64,000 bases of DNA from JAJECS01 sp965219705 (lineage in GTDB: Bacteria > Chloroflexota > UBA11872): contig OZ244789.1 of the NCBI GenBank assembly GCA_965219705.1, positions 558,001 through 622,000 of the forward strand. Direction: 5' to 3'. The position numbers and the translations under genes are program-made. The notes below the pieces were generated by a model. The model saw nothing but the letters and a program-made list of their open reading frames with translations. It did not search any database and was not told where the DNA came from. Of this stretch, positions 44,131 to 52,625 are shown piece after piece (position 1 is the first letter of the stretch; each line of letters starts with the position of its first letter).

Positions 44131-44608
44131 TGCCAACAATCTCTATCAAATCACTCAGTGGGCCGGCTAGTTCGACCCAGCCGTGTTGCCCGAGGCGGTA
44201 GGCGGCGATATCACTTGATTTCCAGCCACAAAGGCCGAAGAGCGGAAGGACAATCGATAGGCTGCCGTCCAATGTGGCGATCGGGTAGGTGTCGTCGGTT
44301 TCCGAGTGATAGGCATCCGCCGGATGACTGTGGACCTGTACTCCAATGACCTGCTGGGCCTCGTAGAGCCATACGTTCAAGCGATGGAGCTCGGATCCGT
44401 CAACTCTTACACAGAGTCCGGCACCGAATTTATAGGAGATTTGTTCAGGGATATGCACATTGGCGACAGTGAACGTGTCGCTAGCTCGCGTACCCGACCA
44501 CAACACGAACGACTCGTAGCCATCCTGTCCCGCCGATCGAATTGCTTCCTCAGTTTTGCGAATGGCGCTTGCCTCAATTCGAAACCGCCGCACGCCTCGC
44601 AGAGTCAC
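44117..44608 (-). CDS. JAB/JAMM metallopeptidase (deubiquitinase-like)
   Basis: 163 residues from GTG 44606-44608, which overlaps the E2-like stop as GTGA. The JAMM zinc site is visible: Glu32 in DGYESFVLW, then H93-x-H95 in GVQVHSHPADAYHSETDD with Ser102 and Asp105. In prokaryotic Ubl systems JAB peptidases trim the Ubl precursor or remove it from targets. The Ubl here already ends in glycines, so cleavage of conjugates is the likelier role. The stop overlaps the E1 start. Confidence 0.8.
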   Translation of the reverse strand: MTLRGVRRFRIEASAIRKTEEAIRSAGQDGYESFVLWSGTRASDTFTVANVHIPEQISYKFGAGLCVRVDGSELHRLNVWLYEAQQVIGVQVHSHPADAYHSETDDTYPIATLDGSLSIVLPLFGLCGWKSSDIAAYRLGQHGWVELAGPLSDLIEIVGNGVS

Positions 44609-45204
44609 TGAGGAGGCTCCGAGAAAGCAAAGGTAACTTGTGGCACGAGGTTGACATGGAAGCCCTTCACCGGTTCGAGGCCATACTTGGATATCACCTC
44701 CAACAGGCGAACCAGCCGGCCTTCGCCGGCGGGCCTGTGTATTTCCCACGGGTCACCGGAATGACCGGGGTGGTCGTGGTATTCCTTGACCCCGGCAATG
44801 CAGAGGAACGGTAGGTCTTCCGGGGAATGAGCCTGCATCAGAGCCTGCAACGGCTGCGCCTTGGTGCCATCTGGCATGGATATCTCCGGCCCGGGGATCA
44901 TGCGAGGGAGGGGAGTTGGGAGATCCTTGCTCAGAAGGAATCGCCCGGAGAACGGATCAATCAAGCGAACTGAGGGCGGCTCAGCGTCATAGTTCGAGTA
45001 GTCGAGTTGGACGGCTGTCACAATCGCCGGTGGGTTGGTCTTATTCGACGCCAGAACGACGACCGCCACGGGCCAGTCCGCCTTCACCAGGAACCAGCCA
45101 CGAGCGCGGTATCCAGCTTCGAGGGAAAGGTAGTCAGTGATCTCGCGATCGAACTTGGCACGGGACACCGCAGGGTCTACATACTGTTGGGCCACGTCAG
45201 CCAC
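44605..45204 (-). CDS. E2/UBC-like protein with C-E-H-H metal-binding motif
   Basis: 199 residues from GTG 45202-45204, overlapping the Ubl stop by 8 bases. The middle (AIVTAVQLDYSNYDAEPPSV, then RLIDPFSGR) matches the E2 fold region before the active site, with the Pro-Pro-x-Val turn. Cys135 in LPFLCIAGVKEYHDHPGHSG is the candidate active-site residue, followed by Glu141, His143, His145 and His148, the C...E.H.H pattern of a predicted metal-binding domain found in prokaryotic Ubl operons. It probably accepts the Ubl from the E1. Confidence 0.65.
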   Translation of the reverse strand: MADVAQQYVDPAVSRAKFDREITDYLSLEAGYRARGWFLVKADWPVAVVVLASNKTNPPAIVTAVQLDYSNYDAEPPSVRLIDPFSGRFLLSKDLPTPLPRMIPGPEISMPDGTKAQPLQALMQAHSPEDLPFLCIAGVKEYHDHPGHSGDPWEIHRPAGEGRLVRLLEVISKYGLEPVKGFHVNLVPQVTFAFSEPPQ

Positions 45205-45463
45205 CGCCCCCGACCCCTGCTTTGAGATTCAGGAACAGGCGAACCTTGGGCGGGAAGCCATAGTCCTCAACCTTCTTATCTAGGTCGAGAAGGTTTCCAT
45301 CGGCGTCGCGGAGTTCCCAGTTTTCCGGCGGCTGGCCTGAGTTCTCGGTCTGACGCAGCGCGTCAGGGATGATCGTGCCGAGGGGATCGTCCCCGACGGC
45401 ATCGACCACGGTTGGCTGGCCGTTGACGACTACGGTGAGCGAGATCTTCTTTGGAGTGGACAT
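45197..45463 (-). CDS. Ubiquitin-like modifier protein (DUF2604-like)
   Basis: 88 residues with a beta-grasp pattern: KKISLTVVVNGQPTVVDAV, a helix around LGTIIPDALRQTENSGQP, then WELRDADGNLLDLDKKVEDY and PPKVRLFLNLKAGV, ending in four glycines. The exposed C-terminal Gly-Gly is that of a mature Ubl ready for activation. It is the first gene of a five-gene operon and overlaps the E2-like gene by 8 bases. A perfect 14-base-arm palindrome lies 38 bases upstream. Confidence 0.8.
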   Translation of the reverse strand: MSTPKKISLTVVVNGQPTVVDAVGDDPLGTIIPDALRQTENSGQPPENWELRDADGNLLDLDKKVEDYGFPPKVRLFLNLKAGVGGGG

Positions 45464-45500
45464 TGGATGGTCTCCTCGCGATGGTGGGGCAACGCTACCA

Positions 45501-45532
45501 CACGGACTTCACTGTGGCCAGTGAAGTCCGTG
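45501..45532. promoter_or_regulatory. Operator-like palindrome before the ubiquitin-like operon
   Basis: Arms CACGGACTTCACTG and its exact reverse complement, separated by TGGC, centred about 53 bases upstream of the Ubl ATG. Its size and place fit an operator overlapping the promoter. A terminator is less likely because no T-run follows on either strand. The winged-helix protein at the operon's end is a candidate ligand. Confidence 0.65.
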
Positions 45533-45840
45533 ACAGAGGGATCAGCCTCGCAGAAATCCACCAGGTGCAGCGTCGCGAGTGGGGATAGCGAAAGTGGTCA
45601 AGGGCGAGGAGTCAGGCACAAGTCAGCGCCGGAAAGCAGCCGGCACGCGGCAGACGTAGGTGACGGGCCGAAGGTACATAGAGGCGGTGGGGGCGTAGAC
45701 GGGGACCTCGACGAGTCCGGCCCGAGCGAGGAGAAGTTTCCCCGTGTGGTGGCCCTGGCATTGGGGGACCGAGGAAGGCGAATACGCCGACCGCGGGCGC
45801 TTTGGCCCTTGGGATCGACCAGGCCGCTTGTTGTCCTGTC
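45533..45840. other. Intergenic region between the Ubl operon and transfer operon 2
   Basis: No convincing gene. Plus-strand and minus-strand frames overlap but show no family pattern. The region holds the end of transfer operon 2 and sequences upstream of the Ubl operon. Confidence 0.35.
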
Positions 45841-46542
45841 CTAGCCTCCAAGGATCCGCGTCGGATCGACGTGAGCCCCGTCCCACCACATTTCCAAGTG
45901 CAGATGTGGACCAGTCGACGCGCCCGAGCTTCCCAGCCCGCCGATGGCATCACCGTGTCGCACTGCCATGCCAACTGTCATCCTGTAGCCGCTGATGGCT
46001 GCCGGCTGGAGATGCGCGTAGAGCGTCTGCCACCCGCCGCCATGGGCCAGGACGACGTAGTGTCCATAGCCGTCAGAGTCCCAGCCGATCGCGGCGACCA
46101 CGCCGTCGGCCGCCGCCAGCACCGGCGTGCCCGACGGAGCCGCGATATCGATGCCCCAGTGGGGACACATGGCGACCGTGCAGCCACCATAATGCGTGGT
46201 CATGCGTCCAACCACCGGCCAGGTCCAACCCCCGGGCGGTGCCTCGCTGCCGATCAACGAGTCGGTTTCCGCTGGCTGCGGCCAGCCCGATGGGCCGTGG
46301 TCAATTCCCGCCACGCCCGTGACGATCGGTCCTAACACCACAATCTGGAGCAGCGTCCCTGCCAGTAGCGCGGCCATCGCAGGCAGCAAGCCCATCACCA
46401 GGGCGGCGCCGACAACCCATACGGCTGCAGGATGCACATCGCCCATCTCCTCGCGCGTGCGCACGATCAAAGCCTGCGCCGCCATGCGTAGTCCGATCCT
46501 GAGCAGGCGCCGGACTGCAACGCCGAGCCACGGCGCAGCCAT
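45841..46542 (-). CDS. M23 (LytM) peptidase of the transfer apparatus
   Basis: 233 residues. Hydrophobic segments at about 40-75 anchor it in the membrane. The peptidase domain has MCPHWGIDIAAPSGTPVLAA (His and Asp zinc ligands), GHYVVLAHGGGWQTLYAHLQ and GPHLHLEM (HxH). Such enzymes open peptidoglycan for the secretion channel, taking the place of VirB1. It is the last gene of transfer operon 2, 23 bases after the VirB6-like gene. Confidence 0.8.
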   Translation of the reverse strand: MAAPWLGVAVRRLLRIGLRMAAQALIVRTREEMGDVHPAAVWVVGAALVMGLLPAMAALLAGTLLQIVVLGPIVTGVAGIDHGPSGWPQPAETDSLIGSEAPPGGWTWPVVGRMTTHYGGCTVAMCPHWGIDIAAPSGTPVLAAADGVVAAIGWDSDGYGHYVVLAHGGGWQTLYAHLQPAAISGYRMTVGMAVRHGDAIGGLGSSGASTGPHLHLEMWWDGAHVDPTRILGG

Positions 46543-46565
46543 CGCTAGGTTCTAGCCCAACATCG

Positions 46566-47825
46566 CTAGCGGCCCGGTCGCCGCAGCCCGGTGGCGGCTC
46601 CGCGGCCAGTTCGCGCGTCGCGGACCAGGTTGCGCACGGCCACGTAGTGGTGGACCCCGCGGCCCCACACGGACTGCGGAGTGATGGCCGGCAGTTGCGC
46701 CATGCCGGCCATAAGCCAGCGTGGGAATTGCAGCACTACCCCAAGGCTGACGATCAGCATGGCGATCGACAGCAAGCTTGGCGGCTGCGCCGCGATGATG
46801 CCGAATACCACCACCAGCCCAAACACGATGGCGGCCTTTTCGAAGACGACCTGGGCGACGCGCTTCACCCAGGCATCCATCAGCCCGCGGGCGAACGGCA
46901 GCAGGCTGAGCACCATGACGAGCGGCGCCGCCACTACCAAGACCCAGATCCAGATCAGTCGCAGCGCAAACTTCATGGCCAGCAGCACGACTTCAAGCAG
47001 GAGAACCAAGTAGAGCAGCGTGCGGAACAGGCTGGTCCATAGGCCCGCGAAGACGCCTCCGGTTCCCGCGGTGCCCCAGCCCCAGCGCTCGAAGAGCTCG
47101 AGTGGGCTGTCGCCGTCGATGACATCGCCCCCAAGGGCCACGAACGCCTGCACCAGCAGGTTGTTGAGTTGCAACATCGCTTCAACCATGACGTAGCTCG
47201 CCAGGGCAAACCCCACGGCCACCACCGTCTGTCCGGCGAAGGCGCGCAGATCGACGGGTGCCCCCATGAACACTTTGTAGAGCGCAAAGCCCACGAAGAT
47301 CGCCACTACCAGCGAAATCAACGGGGTCCGCGCATTGAGGGCCAGATCGCGCGTGCGCTCCCACATGGCGCGGAGCGCCTGGTTGGCTTTCGACGGGACG
47401 AAGAAGTCCTTGAGGACTGCGCCGCCCGGCACGCCGGCAAACGCCCGGTCCATCGCACCGCCCGGATCCGGCTGGATACTGTCCGGCACGGTCAGCATCC
47501 AGCGCCAGGCCCAGGCCATGGGGGCATGCAGCTCCTGCGTCAGCGAAGCGGTGGCGCCCAGACCCGCCGTCGCGGCGACGGATCCGGGATCGCGCCACAC
47601 GGGCGGAAACAGCGATGCAAGCGTCTCTCGGAGCGTCGCACCCAGGCGGTCCGCCAGCGGCTCGGTTAGGTCATCGGCGATATCGCCGGCCGAGTCCGAC
47701 TGGGCCGTCTCGCCAGCCGCGGGCGTGTCCGAAGGCGCAGGAGTGTCGGCCATTGCCGGGACCGCGAGGCAACCGACGAGGGCCGTCGCTAGAGCTAGCG
47801 CGGCCGCGACGAGCCCCCGGTGCAT
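46566..47825 (-). CDS. VirB6/TrbL-like transfer membrane protein
   Basis: 419 residues. A signal peptide (MHRGLVAAALALATALVGCL) and a soluble extracytoplasmic part of about 140 residues precede five to six transmembrane helices, for example LISLVVAIFVGFALYKVFMG, LLYLVLLLEVVLLAMKFALR and AAIVFGLVVVFGIIAAQPPS. This is the topology of VirB6/TrbL channel proteins. It follows the VirB4 gene by 8 bases. Sequence similarity in this family is low, so topology and context carry the call. Confidence 0.7.
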   Translation of the reverse strand: MHRGLVAAALALATALVGCLAVPAMADTPAPSDTPAAGETAQSDSAGDIADDLTEPLADRLGATLRETLASLFPPVWRDPGSVAATAGLGATASLTQELHAPMAWAWRWMLTVPDSIQPDPGGAMDRAFAGVPGGAVLKDFFVPSKANQALRAMWERTRDLALNARTPLISLVVAIFVGFALYKVFMGAPVDLRAFAGQTVVAVGFALASYVMVEAMLQLNNLLVQAFVALGGDVIDGDSPLELFERWGWGTAGTGGVFAGLWTSLFRTLLYLVLLLEVVLLAMKFALRLIWIWVLVVAAPLVMVLSLLPFARGLMDAWVKRVAQVVFEKAAIVFGLVVVFGIIAAQPPSLLSIAMLIVSLGVVLQFPRWLMAGMAQLPAITPQSVWGRGVHHYVAVRNLVRDARTGRGAATGLRRPGR

Positions 47826-47833
47826 CTCGGGCG

Positions 47834-50362
47834 CTATGCGCCGGCGTTTGGCGCGGCGGCGCGGCGGCGCGCGCCGACCGCGTCGACGCGGAACGCCGGC
47901 GTCTCCAACGCCACCCGCTCACCGGCGCCAACGAGCGCCAGCCCCTGACCGCGACGCGCCTGCGCGAGGATGGCGAGCTCTTCATTGCTCAGGGCGAAGG
48001 CCTCGCGCAGCGCCCGCTCATGCGTCGGATGCTGGCGAAACAGCAGGGTCGCGGCGCAGTTCGCCAGGATGGCGCGCGCCTTGGGCTCCTCGACGAGGTC
48101 GGAGACATCCTGCGAGACCAGCAGCAGCATGGTCTGCATCGCGCGTGCCGTTTTGGCCAATTCAAGCAGGAAGTCGGCGCCCTGCTCGGACCCGAGCAGC
48201 GTCCACGCCTCGTCCACCACGATGACGCGCCGCCGGGGCTCCCGGTCCATCCAGTTCCGGAGATGGAGCAGGATCACGTAGTACACGAGGGGCAGAATCT
48301 CGGCCTGGTCGGCGCGCAGGTCGCGCAGGGCAAACACCGTGCAGTCGTTGCTCAGATCGACGTTGGTTGGGCGATTGAAGAGCTCGGCCAATTGCCCGCT
48401 CGTAAAGCGTTTCAGCCGCTCGAGTAGATCGCGCGCAGCTTGGCCGTACATGGCGTCGTGGCCATATCGATCCTCAATCAGTCGCACGAAGTCGGATGTG
48501 GTGGGCGGTGACCGGCCGTAGGTCGACGGATCTGACGCCTCAATCTGGCGGCGAAGGAAGGTGGGTTCAATGGTGTTGTCGATGATGGTGCGCTGCTGCT
48601 CGCTGAGACCTCCCAAGGCCAGCCGCCAAAAGCCGCGCAGGCCGCTCGCCACCCGCGCGAAGCCCCGCGCGTCGCTCACGCCGGCCAGGTCCCAGACGTT
48701 GATGGCCTGTGCCGACGCCATCGCGGGCTTGAGCACGCGGCCGTCGCAGACCCGGGCCAGGGCGCCGTATTCATCCTTGGGATCAAGCACGGAAAGTCTG
48801 GCGCCCGAGAGCCACAGCGCGAACGCAATCTGCTTGGCGCAGTGGCTCTTGCCGCCCCCGCTCTGGCCCAACACCGCCAGATGGGGATTTTCGTGGCGCT
48901 CGGCAAAGGGATCGATGATGACCGGGGCATGGCCGTGGCCGCCACCTACGGTCGTGCCCAGGAATATGCCACCGGGCTCTGCGACACCCGGCGCGTGAAA
49001 CGGAACCGCTGCCGCGAGCGGTCCGGTGGTCAGCCCACGCCAGCGGCCCAAGCGGTCCTCGGCCAGCGGCAGCAGGCTGTGCAGGCCGTCCTGCTGGTAG
49101 CCGACGACGCGGGAGGCCAACATGCCGTGTCCTGCCAGCTCCGCCTCCACGTCCAGCGTCGCCTGATCGAGGGTCTCCGCGCTGTCGGCGGCGACGCCGA
49201 TCACCAGCGAGGCGCGGACGTAGCGTTCCCGGGCCCGGAAGGCCTCATGGACGTCTTCGAGATCTTCCAGCCGCTGGCGCGAGGCGCGGGCGGCCGCGGG
49301 GTTCAGCTCTTCGCCGTGCGCGACCTCGCTGAGCAGCTCGCGCTCGGCACTGGACAGGCGCCGGCGTATGGTGCGGTCATCGACCGGCGTGACGAACAGC
49401 GCGAGATCGAGATCGTGCTTCAGCGTGGCGAACCAGCGCAGCCAGCCGGCGTCGACTTCCCGCGGGTAGCCACGCAGCGCCAGGATGCGCAGCCGCCGGG
49501 CCTGCGGGCCGGGGCCCTGGATGACCAGATGGTCCGGGTGACATTCAATCCACTCCGGGAACGGATCGGCAAGATCGAAGCCGAAGCGCGTCACGGGAAG
49601 CGCCCCGACCCGATATCGCGCTGGGGGACCGGACCCGGCCGCCTCGAGGGCATCCTGCAACATCTGCAGGGGCGCCGGCGCCGATCGAAACAGCCCTTCG
49701 ACCAAATCGACGAGGTCAAGCCCCTCCAGGCGTCGACTGCTCATTCCGGCGCGCGCCAAGCCCTCGTGAACCAGCCGCACCCGCGCCTCGAGCGCCCCGG
49801 GAATTGGCGGGCCGTGGTCGGAGGCCGGACGCCGCGACCACCACGGACCGCGGTGCCCTGGCGGTTTCTGCGTCAGCACCACGAAACAGCGCACCTGCCG
49901 CATATGCCAGCGGCCGTGGGCGGCGCGCACGGCATCGGCGTATGTCGCCGGCCGGCGGGCGTCGCCATCGGCCTCGCGAGCCGACACGCCCAGCAGGCGG
50001 CGTCGCAGGTCGAGCTTGTGGTCCCAGGTCGCCGACCAGCGGCGGGCCGCGTCGGCCAGGTGGGCGGCGGGATCGAATGCGCGGTTGCGCAAGACGATCT
50101 GGATCGGACCGGGCAGGCTCGCCAGCAGCTGCGCCAGCCCGGCAACGGCCGCCGCCATTTGCGATTCGGCAAGGAGATCGAGATTGAGCGGCCGGACTTC
50201 GACCGCGGCTACCAGGCCGCCATCGGACCGCAAAATACCGTGCTGCCCGATCCCCTGCACGCCCAACGGCGGCGGGTCGTGCGGGCTGTCGGCGCGACGA
50301 TCCTCGCCCAGAGGCTGGTCGTCACGTCGCCGCGAATCTGGCGACGGCCTATCCGTCGACAC
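47834..50362 (-). CDS. virB4: VirB4-like conjugation ATPase
   Basis: 842 residues from GTG 50360-50362, overlapping the PrgI stop by 14 bases; this start is chosen because family-like sequence (GVQGIGQHGILRSDGGLVAA) begins soon after. Walker A LGQSGGGKSHCAKQ lies near residue 497, Walker B RRVIVVDEAWTLLGSEQGAD near 709, then LLVSQDVSDL. VirB4 ATPases energise pilus formation and substrate transfer at the inner membrane. With PrgI, VirB2-like and VirB6-like genes it forms the core of a minimal type IV secretion system of the Gram-positive/monoderm style. Confidence 0.85.
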   Translation of the reverse strand: MSTDRPSPDSRRRDDQPLGEDRRADSPHDPPPLGVQGIGQHGILRSDGGLVAAVEVRPLNLDLLAESQMAAAVAGLAQLLASLPGPIQIVLRNRAFDPAAHLADAARRWSATWDHKLDLRRRLLGVSAREADGDARRPATYADAVRAAHGRWHMRQVRCFVVLTQKPPGHRGPWWSRRPASDHGPPIPGALEARVRLVHEGLARAGMSSRRLEGLDLVDLVEGLFRSAPAPLQMLQDALEAAGSGPPARYRVGALPVTRFGFDLADPFPEWIECHPDHLVIQGPGPQARRLRILALRGYPREVDAGWLRWFATLKHDLDLALFVTPVDDRTIRRRLSSAERELLSEVAHGEELNPAAARASRQRLEDLEDVHEAFRARERYVRASLVIGVAADSAETLDQATLDVEAELAGHGMLASRVVGYQQDGLHSLLPLAEDRLGRWRGLTTGPLAAAVPFHAPGVAEPGGIFLGTTVGGGHGHAPVIIDPFAERHENPHLAVLGQSGGGKSHCAKQIAFALWLSGARLSVLDPKDEYGALARVCDGRVLKPAMASAQAINVWDLAGVSDARGFARVASGLRGFWRLALGGLSEQQRTIIDNTIEPTFLRRQIEASDPSTYGRSPPTTSDFVRLIEDRYGHDAMYGQAARDLLERLKRFTSGQLAELFNRPTNVDLSNDCTVFALRDLRADQAEILPLVYYVILLHLRNWMDREPRRRVIVVDEAWTLLGSEQGADFLLELAKTARAMQTMLLLVSQDVSDLVEEPKARAILANCAATLLFRQHPTHERALREAFALSNEELAILAQARRGQGLALVGAGERVALETPAFRVDAVGARRRAAAPNAGA

Positions 50363-50786
50363 GAAATCCCCAACCGTGCCGGACGACGGTGGCCGACGCT
50401 TGACCCTGTAAGTCCAGGCGATAGAGGGGATCGGGGATTCGCAGCCGCCGCATCGCGCGCAAGGGCGGGCGATGCCGGCCGAGGAGGCGCGGACCCAGCC
50501 AGAACCGAGCCAGCGCCATGAGGTGCCGATCCAGCGGTGCGTCGTCGACCCGCACCCGCAGCAGCGACCAGCCGAGCAGCAGCGGGAGCGCGAGGGCGAA
50601 CCCCGAGAGCGGGCCGAGACCAAGCCACGGCACCAGCACGGCCATCAGCGCCAGCTCGAACGCGCCCAGGGCCACCAGCCAGAGCAGCTCGCGGTTGGTC
50701 AGGCGAAAGCCGCCCAGCGGCCAGCGGGCTGGCACGTGCTCCAGGTCTTCCGGGATAATGAAGCGCTGGGGTGCCACAGGGGTCAC
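50349..50786 (-). CDS. PrgI-family (VirB3-like) protein
   Basis: 145 residues from GTG 50784-50786, overlapping the pilin-like stop as GTGA. After PEDLEHVPARWPLGGFRLTN come two transmembrane helices (ELLWLVALGAFELALMAVLV and LSGFALALPLLLGWSLL) and a cytoplasmic tail with RVDDAPLDRHLMALARFWLG. Size and two-helix topology match PrgI, which occupies the VirB3 position before VirB4 in conjugative elements. Confidence 0.75.
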   Translation of the reverse strand: MTPVAPQRFIIPEDLEHVPARWPLGGFRLTNRELLWLVALGAFELALMAVLVPWLGLGPLSGFALALPLLLGWSLLRVRVDDAPLDRHLMALARFWLGPRLLGRHRPPLRAMRRLRIPDPLYRLDLQGQASATVVRHGWGFRVDG

Positions 50787-51115
50787 GCCCGGCCGCCGAG
50801 GGTGTCCACCAGAAACTCCACCGCGCCCTGCAGCAGCCCGAAGTTGAATGCCATCACCAGCCCGTAGACCACGAGCGCCTGCATCGCAAAGCGACGCGCC
50901 TCGATCTGGGCCTCCACGCTGTTCGAGGTCCAGGCGGCAATCGCCTTCCAGCCAATCGCCGCCGCCACCGCCAAACTGGCAATGGCGGCCAGGAAGCCCT
51001 TGAGGGACTCGACGGCAAACGTGATCGGATCGGTCTGCGCCAATGCCGGCGCGGCGGGCAACAGCATCAGGGCCACCAGGGCGATCGCCAGGCACAAGCG
51101 GCGACCGGGGGTCAC
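50783..51115 (-). CDS. VirB2/TrbC-like pilin
   Basis: 110 residues: a signal peptide ending PAAPALAQTD, then two hydrophobic helices (GFLAAIASLAVAAAIGWKAI and ALVVYGLVMAFNFGLLQGAV). Length and two-helix design are those of VirB2/TrbC-type subunits. The ATG overlaps the CpaE-like stop as ATGA and the stop overlaps PrgI. Membrane protein forming or lining the transfer channel. Confidence 0.65.
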   Translation of the reverse strand: MTPGRRLCLAIALVALMLLPAAPALAQTDPITFAVESLKGFLAAIASLAVAAAIGWKAIAAWTSNSVEAQIEARRFAMQALVVYGLVMAFNFGLLQGAVEFLVDTLGGRA

Positions 51116-52479
51116 GGCTCCACCTCGCGCGTCACCTCGGGCGCGGGAGCGAACCCCCGCAGGACGCGGTGAAGCACGGCGCGCAGCCCCCCGGGTCCGC
51201 CTCCAGGGCGCGGGGCCTGGGGCTGCACGAGCCCCAAGCGCTCGGCCACTTCGTCAATGGCCGAGCGGAAGGCCTCGAGTTCGTCGATCATCCAGCTGTG
51301 CGGCAGCTCGCCGCGACTCTGGGACACCGCCACGTAGGGATGGGCATCCGGGATCACCCCGATAACCGGGATCTCGAACCCCACGCCCTCGGCGATCAGG
51401 TTGGCGATCTCCGGGACGCGGCGGCGGTCGCCGGGACGGACCCGGTTCACCAGCAGGAACAGCCGATCCTCCGGCATGAATTCCGGTCCGACGTCGCGGC
51501 GGACCATCGTGATATCGCGGATGGCGTTGACCACGTCCGCCTGCGCCGGCGTGACCACGTACAGGATGCGATCCGCCCGCGCCAGCGGCTGGAACCGCCA
51601 GTGGCCGTACTCGGTCGGGAGGGTCACCACGACGGCCCCGTAGGGGAAGTCACGCGCCGTCACCAGCAGTTCGCGGATCAGATTGGGCTCTTCGCGCTCG
51701 AACCGCGCGTTCCACTGCGCGGCCAAGTGGTCGTCGGCCAGGCCGACCATCAGATGGAAGTTGCGGAATCGCTGCAGACCGGCCTGGAACCCGTCGCGAT
51801 TGGGCTGGCGCAGGAACGCCGCCAGGCCGGGGGTCGCGTCGACGCCACAGTAGGCGGCCAGATCGTCCTTGGGGTCGCTCCCGATGAGCAGCACTGGCAC
51901 GTTGCGCTCGGCGACGGCCCAGGCCAGGTTGGAGGCGAGGGTGTCCTTGCCGATCCCTCCCTTGCGCGCCGTGAGGCAGACGATCGAGCGCCCCGCCGGC
52001 GGGACGACCAGGCGCTCCGCCAGCTGCTCGGCGGCTTCGGTTTCCTGCTGCCGCGCGCGTTGCCGCGCCGCCCGAGCCGTGCTTCCGACGGCCCAGGCCT
52101 GGCCGATCACTTCGGTAGCGTCGACGGGCCGGTCGTGCACGGCCTCGACGGCGGGCAGGCGCTCCAAGTCGTCATCCAGGTTCTCGTTCCAGACCTCGAT
52201 CAGCACGATTGCCCGCTGGCCCTGCGCGTGTAGATCGGTCAGAAAGGCCAGCAAGCTGTTGCCGCTGCCCTCGGGAAACAGCTCCGACCCGACGACCGCC
52301 ACGTCGGGCTGGCTCGCCGCCACATGGGCAGCAGCATCCGCGCCGTCCGTGGACAGGCCCGCCAACTCGAGCTGGCCGGCCGGCCGCCGGGCCATGGCGG
52401 CCCGCATCTCCTGGATCTCGGCCGCCCGCAGCAGGCACAGGTGCACCCGAATCGGCAGGCTGGTCCCCTGATCGTTCAC
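51112..52479 (-). CDS. CpaE/TadZ-like MinD-type ATPase
   Basis: 455 residues. The N-terminal 150 residues form a receiver-like domain (AASQPDVAVVGSELFPEG, RAIVLIEVWNENLDDDLERL). The deviant Walker A is LTARKGGIGKDTLASNLA near residue 171, followed by VPVLLIGSDPKDDLAAYCG and ILYVVTPAQADVVNAIRD. CpaE/TadZ proteins place Tad pili in the cell. Here the gene leads the VirB-type operon, linking it to the Tad-like operon at the window start. It is the first gene after the second copy of the TTACGGAA promoter box. Confidence 0.75.
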   Translation of the reverse strand: MNDQGTSLPIRVHLCLLRAAEIQEMRAAMARRPAGQLELAGLSTDGADAAAHVAASQPDVAVVGSELFPEGSGNSLLAFLTDLHAQGQRAIVLIEVWNENLDDDLERLPAVEAVHDRPVDATEVIGQAWAVGSTARAARQRARQQETEAAEQLAERLVVPPAGRSIVCLTARKGGIGKDTLASNLAWAVAERNVPVLLIGSDPKDDLAAYCGVDATPGLAAFLRQPNRDGFQAGLQRFRNFHLMVGLADDHLAAQWNARFEREEPNLIRELLVTARDFPYGAVVVTLPTEYGHWRFQPLARADRILYVVTPAQADVVNAIRDITMVRRDVGPEFMPEDRLFLLVNRVRPGDRRRVPEIANLIAEGVGFEIPVIGVIPDAHPYVAVSQSRGELPHSWMIDELEAFRSAIDEVAERLGLVQPQAPRPGGGPGGLRAVLHRVLRGFAPAPEVTREVEP

Positions 52480-52580
52480 GACCGGGTCGGGCTCCTTCGC
52501 TCACGCGGGGCGGCGGCGTCGGGGAGGCTCGACGCCGCCGCCGGCGTGCGGGTGCGCGCGATGTGCGCGCTGAGATCAAC

Positions 52581-52625
52581 CTAAAGGCGCGCGAAGCTCC
52601 GCGGTATCCAGGATTCCGTAATCGT
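52581..52625 (-). promoter_or_regulatory. Shared TTACGGAA box upstream of transfer operon 2
   Basis: On the minus strand ATTACGGAATCCTGGATACC is followed 38 bases after the box start by CTTTAGGTTG, about 100 bases before the CpaE-like gene. Position and downstream spacing repeat those before transfer operon 1, so the two operons are probably co-regulated. Confidence 0.5.

Noticed and set aside
45467..45844. 125-codon plus-strand frame opposite the Ubl operon
   Set aside because: It would cross the operator-like palindrome, starts without a ribosome-binding site and shows no family pattern.
48842..50521. 559-codon plus-strand open frame
   Set aside because: Antisense to VirB4; composition typical of a shadow frame.
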